Assembly (NCBI GenBank): GCA_938092015.1
Contig: CALKOT010000043.1
Coordinates: 1-55,703 of the forward strand
Length of the DNA: 55,703 nt
Origin: an uncultured Paracoccaceae bacterium
GTDB taxonomy: Bacteria; Pseudomonadota; Alphaproteobacteria; Rhodobacterales; Rhodobacteraceae
Reading direction: 5' to 3'
Of the stretch, positions 8,539-18,400 are shown in pieces. The translations under genes were made by a program, and so were the position numbers. A model generated the notes under the pieces. It was not told the DNA's origin. It was given only the letters and a program-made list of their open reading frames with translations, and ran no database searches. Position 1 is the first letter of the stretch. Every line of letters begins with the position of its first letter.

Positions 8539-9336
8539 TTATTTAAAAACTGGTTTTCGCTTTTCCAAGAACGCGCGATATCCTTCGCGGAAATCATCAG
8601 ACACATAGGCGCTGTCGAACAGCGTGCGCAGGTCATCCGTTTCGCTATCGACGCCATCCAGTATTGTGCCAACGACCTGCTTTGCGATCCGGTGAGAGTT
8701 AGAGGACAGCGTCGTAACCCCAGAAAGATAGGACAGTGCTTCTTCCATGAGGCTTTCGGCGGGAAACACTCGGTCGGCCAGACCAATGCGAAGCGCTTCC
8801 TCAGCCCCAACCAGACGCCCCGAATACAGCATATCTTTCGCTCGCGCGGGGCCTATCAGCCCAACCATCTGCCTGACGCCTGGAAAAGGATAGGCCGCAC
8901 CCAGGCGGGCTGGCGGCATGCCAAACTTGGTATTTTCATCAGCAAACCGCAGATCGCAGGCCATCGCCAAACCACACCCGGCACCGACCGTATATCCGGG
9001 TGTGACCGCAATCGTTGGCTTAGGCTGGTTGGTCAGCGCCAAACGGCCAGCCTCAACAAGGTCATTATATTCCCGCGCGGCGACGGCGTCGGCATAAGTG
9101 GAATGAAATTCTGATATGTCGGCGCCAGCGCAAAAGTTTCCGCCAGCGCCGGTGAGAAGAACCGCTTGCACACGGTCATCATTCGCCAAAGCCTCCATCA
9201 CATTTGGAACAGCTATCCACATCGCCTTGCTCATCGCGTTGCGCGCTTGCGGTCTGCTCAGTGTGATGACTGCGACGCCGTCAGCAAGATCAGCGTGCAA
9301 AGCGCCGTCAGCGAATGTTTGTGGAAAATCGGTCAT
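8539..9336 (-). CDS. Enoyl-CoA hydratase/isomerase (crotonase) family protein
   Basis: This 265-residue crotonase has the oxyanion-hole blocks NFCAGADISEF and GYTVGAGCGLAMACDLRFA. Both glutamates of classical enoyl-CoA hydratase appear to be lost. The first (GGGCE in the rat enzyme) is Gly in VGAGCGL, and the second (QPEI) reads MPPA. It may therefore catalyse another crotonase reaction, such as isomerisation, ring cleavage, decarboxylation or thioester hydrolysis. I start it at the ATG at 9336, which overlaps the stop of the deacetylase-like gene by ATGA. A longer in-frame extension to 9561 lies inside that gene and has no crotonase sequence. It is the last gene of the 11914-8539 operon. Confidence 0.87.
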   Translation of the reverse strand: MTDFPQTFADGALHADLADGVAVITLSRPQARNAMSKAMWIAVPNVMEALANDDRVQAVLLTGAGGNFCAGADISEFHSTYADAVAAREYNDLVEAGRLALTNQPKPTIAVTPGYTVGAGCGLAMACDLRFADENTKFGMPPARLGAAYPFPGVRQMVGLIGPARAKDMLYSGRLVGAEEALRIGLADRVFPAESLMEEALSYLSGVTTLSSNSHRIAKQVVGTILDGVDSETDDLRTLFDSAYVSDDFREGYRAFLEKRKPVFK

Positions 9337-10223
9337 TCTGTCCCCGGTACGGTTTCGGCAAAGCGGTCTGCAATAGATTTGCGTGTAGTGATCCAAACAC
9401 CTTCTGCGGCAGTCGCATGTTTCAGGAATTCCTCCAACGCCCAAATGCGACCGGGTCGTCCGATGATCCGCAGGTGAAGACCGAGCGACATCATCCTTGG
9501 CCCGTCTTCGCGACTTTCCGTCAGCAGGCAGTCGAAGGTATTGCACGCATAGTCGAGCCATGCCTGCGGCGTCAGCGAAGGCGAGGTCCAGAATTTCATG
9601 TCATTACTGTCGATCGCATAAGGGACGCAGACAAGCTGGCGTGTTGATCCATCCGCCATCTCAACGTCTTCCCAGCGCGGAACATCATCGGAAAGGTCAT
9701 CCATGTGATAGGTGAACCCGGCCTCAACCAGCAATCGGCGGGTCTGCGGCGTGTGGAGGTATCGGCTGAGCCACCCTGCCGGGCGCACGCCGCAGGTGCC
9801 TTCGATGGAACTGGCGGCCTTCTCGATAAAGTCCCGTTCCCGGTCTTCGTCGAAGGAAAACTGATGAACCCATCGCCAGCCATGTGAGCACACTTCATGC
9901 CCCGCATCGACGATCATCCGGGTGATGTCCGACGCACGTTCCAGGCTGAGCGCCGCCGCAGTTACTGTCGCCTTTACGCCGTGCTTCTCAAGCAGGCGAA
10001 ATACGCGGGGCCCACCGGCGCGAATACCATATTGGTAGTTCGATTCATTGACGTAATTCCGGATCGGAACCGAAACGGCAACGCCAAGCTCATCAACCGG
10101 TTCGGGCCGTTTGTCGCCCTCGGCCACCGACATCTCAGCACCTTCTTCGACGTTGACGACGATGGAAAGTGCGAGGGTTCGTTCGTCTGGCCAACTTAGG
10201 TCAGACGCGCCCGCTATGCTCAT
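9333..10223 (-). CDS. PuuE-like polysaccharide deacetylase family hydrolase
   Basis: This 296-residue protein is close in motif layout to metal-independent allantoinase PuuE. LALSIVVNVEEGAEMS carries the Asn-Glu version of the first motif, GHEVCSHGWRW is the conserved His motif, RPAGWLSRYLHTPQTRRLL matches the family loop, and GLHLRIIGRPGR is the C-terminal His motif. The family hydrolyses cyclic ureides and imides, so ring opening of a cyclic amide or imide is the most likely chemistry (inference). The protein differs clearly from the other deacetylase-fold protein at 2524, which has a different N-terminal motif. It overlaps its neighbours by four bases on both sides (ATGA at 9333 and 10220), a sign of tight translational coupling. 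Confidence 0.82.
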   Translation of the reverse strand: MSIAGASDLSWPDERTLALSIVVNVEEGAEMSVAEGDKRPEPVDELGVAVSVPIRNYVNESNYQYGIRAGGPRVFRLLEKHGVKATVTAAALSLERASDITRMIVDAGHEVCSHGWRWVHQFSFDEDRERDFIEKAASSIEGTCGVRPAGWLSRYLHTPQTRRLLVEAGFTYHMDDLSDDVPRWEDVEMADGSTRQLVCVPYAIDSNDMKFWTSPSLTPQAWLDYACNTFDCLLTESREDGPRMMSLGLHLRIIGRPGRIWALEEFLKHATAAEGVWITTRKSIADRFAETVPGTE

Positions 10224-10711
10224 GCTTCCAGAACCGGGACGAGGATGTTTCGGTCAAACTCCATGAACACCTCGCCATCCGATTTAAAGCCGCGTGTGCG
10301 GACAGAAATAATGCCCTGCCCTTCCTTACTCTTCGACAGGCGCTTATCCAGCACATCCGTTTCGGCGTAGATCGTATCGCCGACGTAAACCGGCGCTTTC
10401 AGCCGAACATTGTCCCATCCAAGGTTCGCAATCGCACCCTGACTGATATCAGCGACGCTGATCCCGGTGACCATCGACAAGGTCAGGCAGGAATTGACAA
10501 GTGGCTGGCCGAACTGGCTGGTCGCCGCGTATTCATTGTCAAAATGAAGGGGATGCGTGTTCATCGTCAGTAGCGTGAACCAGATGTTGTCTGTTTCCGT
10601 GATCGTCCGGCCCGGCTTGTGCCTGATCGTGCTGCCAACTTCAAAATCGTGGTATGTGCGCCCGGATGCGCCCTGATAGACGCCAGCGGTGGATCGTTCG
10701 GTTATGTCCAT
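10220..10711 (-). CDS. MaoC-like hotdog-fold dehydratase
   Basis: This 163-residue protein is a MaoC-type (R)-hydratase of the hotdog fold, which adds water to or removes it from an acyl-CoA. The hydratase block reads LLTMNTHPLHFDNEYA: the catalytic His of the canonical GDxNPIH motif is kept, but the Asp is replaced by Asn and the Asn by His. As I recall, this variant occurs in MaoC proteins linked to CoA-transferase and mesaconyl-CoA-type pathways. GQPLVNSCLTLS follows as expected. It lies between the acyl-CoA dehydrogenase (36 bp gap) and the PuuE-like gene (4-base overlap). A step after acyl-CoA dehydrogenation is the natural role (inference). Confidence 0.85.
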   Translation of the reverse strand: MDITERSTAGVYQGASGRTYHDFEVGSTIRHKPGRTITETDNIWFTLLTMNTHPLHFDNEYAATSQFGQPLVNSCLTLSMVTGISVADISQGAIANLGWDNVRLKAPVYVGDTIYAETDVLDKRLSKSKEGQGIISVRTRGFKSDGEVFMEFDRNILVPVLEA

Positions 10712-10747
10712 TTTCAGTATTCCCCTCGCTTGGGCGCTAAAGCCCGA

Positions 10748-11914
10748 TCAGACCGGATGTCGCTTGATGAACTGCTTGGCGATGATCATGCGTTGCATTT
10801 CGTTCGTGCCTTCGCCGATGCACATTAGCGGCGCATCGCGATAGAGCCGCTCAATGTCGTATTCCTTGGAATAGCCATATCCGCCGTGGATACGCATCGA
10901 TTCAGTTGCGTTTTCAAGCGCCGCCTCTGAGGCGAAGAACTTCGCCATGCCCGCCTCCATGTCGCACCGCTCACCCCGGTCAAATGCAGCGGCGGCGTCC
11001 ATGGTCAGAAGGCGAGCGGCGCGGGCGCGGGTTACCATCTCACCCAGTTTCAGCTGGATCGCCTGATGCTCACAGATCGGTTTGCCGAAAGTTTTGCGCG
11101 TCTGCGCGTAATCAGTCGCCAGTTTCAGCGCCCCTTCTGCCAAGCCGACTCCGCGAGATGCGACATTGATGCGCCCCAGCTCCAACCCGCCGGTCGCCTG
11201 ATAGAACCCCTGCCCTTCCTCGCCACCGATCAGATTGTCGGCGGGGATGCGGTAGTTATCAAAGACCAACTCACCTGAATCGATAGATTTATAGCCCAGC
11301 TTTTCCAGCTTGCGCCCGACGGTAAAGCCTTCCTGCTTGGGCGCGATGAACATACTCATCCCTTTGTGGCGGGGATTAGCCTCAGGGTCCGTCTTGACGA
11401 GAAGCGCAAAGCAATGGCCTTCGACGCCATTGGATATCCATGTCTTTGTACCGTTGATGACATAGCCATTGCCATCAGGCCGGGCGGTCATGCGAATGCC
11501 CTGCAGATCAGTGCCCGCGTCCGGTTCCGTCAGCGCCAACCCGCCGCGGATTTCGCCAGTGGCGAGCTTTGGCAGCCATTCCAGCTTTTGCCCTTCGGTG
11601 CCAAATTTCTCGATCAGCAGCGCGAGCATGAGGTGAGAGTTGAATATCCCCGTCACCGCCATCCAGTCCCGCGAAATGCGCATGACGATCTTGCTGTAAG
11701 TCGAAGCTGGCAGACCTAGGCCGCCATATTCGGGCGAAATCGTCGCGCCGAACAGGCCAAGATCCTGCATCTGTTCAACGGTCTTTGCCGGCCACTTATC
11801 GGCGTGGTCATAGTCCTTTACAATAGGCTGAACCTCTCGCACGACCCAGCGGTCGATGGCGTCCAAAAGCTGTTCTTCTTCAACCGGATCGATCGTGCGG
11901 TTCGCTAAAGGCAT
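10748..11914 (-). CDS. Acyl-CoA dehydrogenase
   Basis: This 388-residue FAD enzyme oxidises an acyl-CoA to the 2,3-enoyl-CoA. The family blocks are clear: GLALTEPDAGTDLQGI for the substrate/FAD site, GTKTWISNG, RKTFGKPICEHQAIQ, RIHGGYGYSKEYDIERLYRD and the C-terminal IGEGTNEMQR. The first Glu of EGTNE is at the position of the catalytic base in short-chain acyl-CoA dehydrogenases. Length is typical (380-390). It is the first gene of the reverse arm. Its start (preceded by GGAAGGAGGCTGGGGCCC, read on the minus strand) faces the MmgE/PrpD gene across 162 bp. Confidence 0.92.
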   Translation of the reverse strand: MPLANRTIDPVEEEQLLDAIDRWVVREVQPIVKDYDHADKWPAKTVEQMQDLGLFGATISPEYGGLGLPASTYSKIVMRISRDWMAVTGIFNSHLMLALLIEKFGTEGQKLEWLPKLATGEIRGGLALTEPDAGTDLQGIRMTARPDGNGYVINGTKTWISNGVEGHCFALLVKTDPEANPRHKGMSMFIAPKQEGFTVGRKLEKLGYKSIDSGELVFDNYRIPADNLIGGEEGQGFYQATGGLELGRINVASRGVGLAEGALKLATDYAQTRKTFGKPICEHQAIQLKLGEMVTRARAARLLTMDAAAAFDRGERCDMEAGMAKFFASEAALENATESMRIHGGYGYSKEYDIERLYRDAPLMCIGEGTNEMQRMIIAKQFIKRHPV

Positions 11915-12076
11915 GGGCCCCAGCCTCCTTCCAGAAAATGACTTCGTGACGCTACATCAGGGTCACTTTCTGTCAATGCATGGCGTGGGGTCCGACGCAT
12001 GGCCCCGAAAAAGTTGACCTGATGTCCGGCTTGCCAACTGGCGAACGGCCACTCAGTATTGATCGCGGAGGGACCC
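11915..12076. promoter_or_regulatory. Divergent intergenic region between the two arms of the metabolic cluster
   Basis: This 162-bp gap separates the divergently transcribed acyl-CoA dehydrogenase and MmgE/PrpD genes, so it must hold or border both promoters. It contains GTGAC at 11946-11950 and GTCAC at 11962-11966 (an inverted repeat with an 11-base spacer) and a direct repeat of GCATGGC near 11976 and 11998. No convincing -35/-10 pair was seen. The repeats are directly visible; a shared operator is inference. Confidence 0.3.
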
Positions 12077-13435
12077 ATGACCAAAGACCCGATATTCGCT
12101 TTCGCTGACCACGTGGTTTCAACCTCGCTTGACGATATGCCCGACGAAGCCATCAAGGCCGCGAAAACCTTCATTCTGGATACGCTGGGCGTTGGCATCA
12201 GCGGCGCCGGCGGCCCGATGGCGGCGGAGTTGGTCGCTGCAGCATCAAAGATGGGTACCGGAAGCGACGCCACCATTTGGGGAACCGGGCAAAAAATGCC
12301 AGCCGGCAACGCCGCGCTCTGCAATGCCTATCAGGCCCATTGTCAGGAGTTTGACTGTGTGCACGAAGGCGCGGTCGCCCATGTCATGACAATCGTTTTG
12401 CCTGTCGCGCTAGCGGTATCTGAACGTGTCGGCGGCGTATCGGGAAAACGCCTGCTTGAGGCCGCCGTTTTGGGCGTCGACGTCGCCGCCGCCCTTGGCG
12501 TGGCGGCGCAATCTGGTCTTCGGTTCTTCCGGCCCGCAACAGTCGGCGCCTTTGGCGGCGTCGCAGCTGCAGGCAAGATCCTGGGTTTCACTCAGGCCAA
12601 GATGGTTGAGGCGTTCTCATTAGCCTACGGACAAGTCAGCGGCACGATGCAGGCTCATACTGAAGGGTCTGGCCTTTTGGCGATGCAGGTAGGTTTCAAT
12701 GCGCGAAACGCGGTTGCGGCGATAGATCTGGCGGAGGCTGGATTTACTGGACCTCACGGCATCCTAAGCGGGGATTTCGGTTACTTTAACCTGATAGAAG
12801 ACGGCGGTGATCCGGCGACAGCGGCGGCCGAGCTCGGCCAAAGGTGGATGATCAAAGAGGTCGCCCATAAACCTTTCCCCTCTGGCCGCGCGACGCACGG
12901 CATTCTGGATGGATGCCTTAGCCTGCAGCGCGAGCATGGGTTCAACGCCGATGAAATCGCTGGGATTAACTTGACTGTCCCACCACTGATCAAACACCTC
13001 GTCGGGCGTCCGCCGAAGACTGATATGGGCATCAACTACGCCCGACTATGCGCGCGATATGTTCTGGCTTGCGCCATTTATGGCGGGGATGTCTTGATGA
13101 CAGATTTCTCGCCCGCCGCATACCAACGAGCGGATCGCCAGAAACTGGCTACCAGCACGAAGATGACTGTGTTGGATGCCGGTGATCCAAACGCTCTGGC
13201 GCCGATAGGCATAGAGATAGACCTGCGGGACGGATCGAAACTTCAACGCGTTGTCGAAGATGTTTATGGAAGCCCCGAAAACCCGATGAGCAAGGCAGCA
13301 CATCTGGCAAAATTCCGTAAAAACTGCAGCGACAGGCCGGGTGAGATGTCTGCAGAGCAGATCGAATCTTTGATCGAAATGGTCAACCAGATCGAAGACC
13401 TCCCGGATGTTGGGCGTCTTATATTTACACCTTGA
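12077..13435 (+). CDS. MmgE/PrpD family protein
   Basis: This 452-residue protein belongs to the MmgE/PrpD family, which includes 2-methylcitrate dehydratase, cis-aconitate decarboxylase and an iminodisuccinate epimerase. Recognisable blocks are the start FAFADHVV, the helix ILDTLGVGISGAGGPMAAELV, GTGQKMPAGNAALCNAYQAHCQEFDCVHEGAVAHV, and KPFPSGRATHGILDG. The ATG at 12077 follows a good GGAGGG Shine-Dalgarno sequence; an ATG at 12059 would add six residues. It opens the right forward arm that leads to the PKS. The reaction cannot be assigned: family members act on small di- and tricarboxylic acids. The 174-bp gap after it holds a 6-bp-stem hairpin (CGGTTC/GAACCG, 13449-13464). Confidence 0.85.
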   Translation: MTKDPIFAFADHVVSTSLDDMPDEAIKAAKTFILDTLGVGISGAGGPMAAELVAAASKMGTGSDATIWGTGQKMPAGNAALCNAYQAHCQEFDCVHEGAVAHVMTIVLPVALAVSERVGGVSGKRLLEAAVLGVDVAAALGVAAQSGLRFFRPATVGAFGGVAAAGKILGFTQAKMVEAFSLAYGQVSGTMQAHTEGSGLLAMQVGFNARNAVAAIDLAEAGFTGPHGILSGDFGYFNLIEDGGDPATAAAELGQRWMIKEVAHKPFPSGRATHGILDGCLSLQREHGFNADEIAGINLTVPPLIKHLVGRPPKTDMGINYARLCARYVLACAIYGGDVLMTDFSPAAYQRADRQKLATSTKMTVLDAGDPNALAPIGIEIDLRDGSKLQRVVEDVYGSPENPMSKAAHLAKFRKNCSDRPGEMSAEQIESLIEMVNQIEDLPDVGRLIFTP

Positions 13436-13609
13436 TGTCTCTGCGAAGCGGTTCCGCTGAACCGTCACCTTGGTTGGAGCGTAGCCGTCACAGGGGTTCT
13501 GCATTTCAAGACTGCTCGACGACGACTCGACTTTCATTGGCTGCGCAGTAATGTCTGCCTTTTCCGGGATGAAGCCCACGTTCCGGATCAAGCGTTCGAG
13601 GGGAAGAGT

Positions 13610-13864
13610 GTGGGAATACGAGATACAGTGCGCGCCAGGCTTGCAGAAGCCGTCGCCGAACATTCACCAATGCCGTTTCCAGACGATATTGATGATGATG
13701 ATGAACTGGATGTCTTTGGCCTGGATTCACTGGCGTTCATGGGGCTGCTGACAGCGATAGAGAAAGATGTAGGCTACATCCCTCGCGCTATTCTGGAAGG
13801 CGACATTTACCCAGAAACATTTGGGGAGCTTGTATCCGCCTACGACGTCCAAGGCGCAAAATGA
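13610..13864 (+). CDS. Free-standing acyl carrier protein
   Basis: This 84-residue acidic protein has the carrier motif GLDSLAFMGLL, with Ser40 as the 4'-phosphopantetheine site, between predicted helices. It starts with GTG, supported by GAGGGGAAG eight bases upstream. Its stop overlaps the start of the acyl-CoA-ligase-like gene by ATGA, and the PKS follows immediately. It lacks the typical FabF-type AcpP sequence around the Ser (DSLDTVEL), so it is a specialised carrier and not the fatty-acid ACP. The obvious role is to accept an acyl group from the ligase at 13861 and hand it to the PKS ketosynthase as a starter unit (inference). Confidence 0.85.
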   Translation: MGIRDTVRARLAEAVAEHSPMPFPDDIDDDDELDVFGLDSLAFMGLLTAIEKDVGYIPRAILEGDIYPETFGELVSAYDVQGAK

Positions 13865-15411
13865 AAGCCGCGGACATTCCGGCGCAATACAATATGTGCG
13901 AGATCCTTGAGCATAACCTCAAATCTCGCGCAGATAAGACTGCCCTCTACAGTGCAGATGTCTCACTAAGCTTTCGCGAAGTTTCCGATCAAGTAAACCA
14001 GATTGGCAATGCGCTTTTGCGAGACGGGGTCAGCTTTGGCGAGACAGTCGCCATTCTTTGCCCTGACAGGCCCGAATGGGTGACGTCGTTCTTCGGCGCT
14101 ACCAAAATCGGCGGCGTTGCACTTGGCATGAATACGTTGCTCAAAACCGATGAATACGATTATATCCTTGGGGACAGCCGCGCGCGGGTTTTGATCGTTC
14201 ACGAAAGCCTGCTGCCCAACGTCGAACCTGTTTTGGAAAACCATCCAACGCTGAAAAAAGTCGTGCTTATTGGGGATGCTTCCGACGGGATATACACTCC
14301 ATTCAGTGACTGGATATCCGGCGAGAATACGACGCTAAAAGCAGAAGCTACGCATCGCGACGACTTCTGCTCGCTGCACTATTCCAGCGGCACCACAGGG
14401 ATGCCCAAGGGCGTTCTGCACGCCCACAAGGATTACCCTTTGATCGGGCAATTGGCGGGCGCAGATTTCTTCGGCATGACCGAAAATGACCGGACGTTCG
14501 CTGTCGCTAAACTATTCTTCGTCTACGGCATCGGCGGCAATCTGATCTTTCCATGGTATGTTGGCGCAAGCTGCGTTCTTTATGCCGGTTCGCCCCGACA
14601 GGCGGCGGCTGTCCTGAAGACCATCGAAACCTTCAAGCCAACAATTTTCGTAAACGTTCCAACGGTTTACGGCGCGATATCGGCGTTGCCGAAATTCAAT
14701 GAACGCTATGATGTCAGTTCGATTAGATTGTGCATGTCTGCGGGCGAGCCATTGCCCGCGCGCACATGGCAAGCTTGGAAAGACGTTACGGGCCTCGAAA
14801 TTCTCGACACAATTGGATGCACCGAAACCTACCACACGTTCATGGCCAACCGGCCTGGCGAAATCCGTCCCGGAAGCAGCGGTAAACCAATTGGCGGTTA
14901 TGATGTGCGACTGGTCGACGATGACGGAATTGACGTTCCAACCGGAGAAGTCGGCAACCTGATGGTCCGAGGGGAATCCACAGCGTTGTCTTATCTCCAT
15001 CAATACGAAAAGAGCCGTTATACCTTTCGCGGCGAATGGCTGTTCACCGGCGATCAGTATCGGATGGATGAAGACGGCTATTATTGGCATCAGGGACGCG
15101 GCGACGACATGCTGAAAGTTGGGGGTCTTTGGGTCTCACCGACTGAGATTGAGGACGCTATTAGCATTCATGATGCCGTCACAGAATGTGCCGTCGTCGG
15201 GCACTATGACAACGCCGGATTGCTGAAACCCAAAGCGTTTATCAGCGTTCGGGACGGCATCGAACCGGGGGATGAGTTGCTTGGCGACCTGTTGAAGCTT
15301 TGCGCCAAATCCCTCGAAGCGCACAAGCGCCCCCGCTGGGTGAGCTTCGTTGATGAACTTCCCCGGACCGCCACCGGCAAATTACAACGCTTCAAACTGC
15401 GAGAGCACTAG
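13861..15411 (+). CDS. Benzoate-CoA-ligase-like AMP-dependent acid ligase
   Basis: This 516-residue adenylate-forming enzyme has the P-loop SSGTTGMPKG (residues 175-184), the hinge-region GDQYRMDEDGYYWHQGRGDDMLKVGG and the C-terminal catalytic Lys507 in RTATGKLQR. The segments FFVYGIGGNLIFPWYVGAS and TIGCTETYHTFMANRPGEIRPGSSG resemble the benzoate-CoA ligase family (BadA/BclA), which activates aromatic acids. It lies between a free ACP (4-base overlap) and a type I PKS (3-bp gap). It may therefore work as an acyl-ACP ligase that primes the PKS rather than as a catabolic CoA ligase (inference). The true acyl substrate is unknown. Confidence 0.85.
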   Translation: MKAADIPAQYNMCEILEHNLKSRADKTALYSADVSLSFREVSDQVNQIGNALLRDGVSFGETVAILCPDRPEWVTSFFGATKIGGVALGMNTLLKTDEYDYILGDSRARVLIVHESLLPNVEPVLENHPTLKKVVLIGDASDGIYTPFSDWISGENTTLKAEATHRDDFCSLHYSSGTTGMPKGVLHAHKDYPLIGQLAGADFFGMTENDRTFAVAKLFFVYGIGGNLIFPWYVGASCVLYAGSPRQAAAVLKTIETFKPTIFVNVPTVYGAISALPKFNERYDVSSIRLCMSAGEPLPARTWQAWKDVTGLEILDTIGCTETYHTFMANRPGEIRPGSSGKPIGGYDVRLVDDDGIDVPTGEVGNLMVRGESTALSYLHQYEKSRYTFRGEWLFTGDQYRMDEDGYYWHQGRGDDMLKVGGLWVSPTEIEDAISIHDAVTECAVVGHYDNAGLLKPKAFISVRDGIEPGDELLGDLLKLCAKSLEAHKRPRWVSFVDELPRTATGKLQRFKLREH

Positions 15412-15414
15412 CGC

Positions 15415-18400
15415 ATGTCTGATCTTAGCGGACCAGGCGGATCCCGCCCACTGACACTTGAAGAAGCCAATGCAGAGATCGCGCGCCTGCGCGCTGAGCT
15501 TGCGGCGGGCGATGACAAGGCGGCGCGTGAACCGATAGCCATCGTCGGAATGGGCTGCCGGTACCCCGGTGGCGTGCGGACGCCAGATGAATTTTGGGAA
15601 TTGCTTAGTTCAGGTCGCGACATCCTACGCGAAATCCCGGGTGAACGTTGGGACGTTGACGCCCACTATGATCCTGAGGTGACCGTGCCCGGGAAAATGT
15701 ATGTGCGCCATGGGTATTACCTTGACGACATCGACCAGTTTGATCCGCAGTTCTTCGGCCTGTCCCCACGCGAAGCGGAAAGCCTGGATCCGCAGCAGCG
15801 TCTGGTCATGGAAATCAGCTGGGAAACACTTGAACATGCTGGCATCGCCCCCAGCGCATTGAAAGGCGGCAAGACAGGCGTTTTTGTCGGTCAGTATTGG
15901 GATGATTATTCCGCCCAGCGGATCTATTCAGCCGACAATCGGGAAATCGACCGCTATGCACAGCTAAGCGCCCTGCGTGGGCTGACGGCTGGCCGCATCA
16001 ATCATATTCTGGATTCTCATGGTCCGGCGATCCAATTGGACACTGCTTGTTCATCGTCCTCTTTGGCCGTCCATCTCGCCTGCCAGTCCCTACGCTCAGG
16101 CGAAAGCGATCTTGCATTGGCTGGCGGTGTAAGTCTGGTTCTGGCCCCGGAACATCTGATCGGCATTTGTCAGATGACAGCGTTGTCGCCGGATGGTCGC
16201 TGTAAGACCTTTGACACCAGCGCGGACGGCTTCGGACAGGGCGAAGGCTGTGGCATGGTCGCGCTCAAACGGCTCAGCGATGCCCGCGCTGATGGCGATG
16301 AAGTTCTGGCGGTCGTTCAGGGTTCCACCGCTAATCATGATGGTCAGGCGCGCACAGTGACCACGCCAAGCGGCCCGGCGCAGCGGGCGATGATTGAAGA
16401 GGCGCTTGAGGACGCGGGGCTTGCCCCCCATCAAGTCGATTATGTTGAAACCCACGGCACCGGCACGCCGCTTGGCGACCCGATTGAGGTCAGCGCGATT
16501 GCGCGCGTTCTGTGCGAAGACAGAACCAAGCCCCTCTATCTGGGGTCAGTGAAGACCAATGTCGGGCATCTTGATTCAGCGGCAGGTATTGTCGGGTTGA
16601 TGAAAGTTGTGCTGTCGCTGCAAAACAAAACGATCCCGCCGCATCTGAATTTTTCTGACGCCAACAGGCATATTCCGTGGGACGAATATCCGCTGAAGGT
16701 GCCAACTGAGAACATGCCTTGGGTAGGCGCTGAGCGCTTTGCCGGCATCAGCGCCTTTGGAATGAGTGGAACAAATGTTCATCTGATTGTCGGGCAGGCG
16801 CCGGAAGTTGATGAGGCGCCAATCAATGATCAGCCAACTCCCCCAGCGCATCTTCTGGCCCTTTCGGCTAAGGCCGGATCAGCCCTGCCCGAGATCGCGG
16901 GCAGGTATGCTGCGCTGATAGGTCAAACGGGCGACACCGAAATTGATTTGCAGCAACTGTGCTTTTCGGCGGCGACCGGGCGGTCTCACCTGTCGCACCG
17001 CGCAGCTTTCGCAGCGAATGATGTACAGCAACTGACGCAACAGCTTACCGCTTTCGCTACGGGTGACGCCCCCCTTGGCGTTTCAACAGGGGTCATTGCC
17101 CGCCGGGCGCCCAAATTAGCGTTTCTGTTCACGGGACAGGGTGCTCAGCATGTCGGCATGGGCAAGGCGTTGTATCAAACCCACCCGAGCTTTCGTAAAT
17201 GGATGGATCTCTGCGCGGCGTTGCTGGACCCTCATCTGGACAGCCCGCTTCTTGAGGTTCTTTGGTCAGGCGATGTCTTGCACCAGACGGCCAACACGCA
17301 GCCTGCCCTGTTCGCAATAGAGTATTCACTGGCGCAACTGTTTAAGGAATGGGGCGTTGAACCTGACTTGATGCTTGGTCATAGCATCGGTGAATACGCA
17401 GCTGCATGCGTGGCGGGCGTTTTCTCGCTGGAGGATGCCCTGCGTCTGGTCGCGGCACGCGGTCGTTTAATGCAATCGTTGCCTGCGGGCGGAAAGATGG
17501 TAAACGCCGCTGCAGACGAAGCGACTGTTCGCGATGCAATTGGCTCGGAGCCGTTGGTTTCGATCGCAGCGGTTAACGGCCCCCGCAGCATTGTTCTTTC
17601 TGGCGACGGAGCGATGATCAGAGCGGTAGTCGAACGACTGACCGCGCAGGGTGTGAAGACGACTGAACTGAAAGTCAGCCACGCATTCCATTCCCCGATG
17701 ATGGATCCGATCCTGGAAGAATTCCGGGCCATCGCGGCGACTGTAGATTTTAAACCGCCAACAAAAACTCTGATATCGAACGTCACAGGCAAACCCTGGA
17801 CCGACGAACAGCTGACCGCCGACTATTGGGTCGATCATCTGCGTGGCGCTGTGCTATTTGCCGATGGCGTTGCGTATGCGCAATCGAAGAAGTTCCAAAC
17901 CTTCGTTGAAATCGGCCCAAGACCCACCCTTCTTGGGCTCGGCAGGGCGAGCGTTCAGGCCGATTTCGGGACTTGGCTGCCAAGCCTTCGCCCAGATAAC
18001 GAATGGCCCGCATTGCTGGCCAGCATAGCCGAGCTTTATGTGCGCGGCGTTGATATTGATTGGCCGCGTTTTTATGCGCAGACCAACGCCAAACGAATGA
18101 AGCTGCCCAACTACCCTTGGCGATATCAGCGCTGCTGGACGGATGTGGTATCGAACAGCGCAAATGGGCAACGGCTGCATCCGCTTGTCCATCGGCGCAT
18201 CGAAAACGCCAGCAACAGTATCATTTTCGAATCCACGCTAAGCTCAAACAGCCCTGCGTATCTGGACGACCACCGCGTGTTCGGTAGCGTCGTGTTCCCC
18301 GCAAGCGCCTTTTTTGAGATGGCGATGGTGGTCGCGCGCACGGTCTTTCAACAGGACGAAGTTGCATTGACCAACGTCTCCATTGGTCGTGCGCTCGTGC

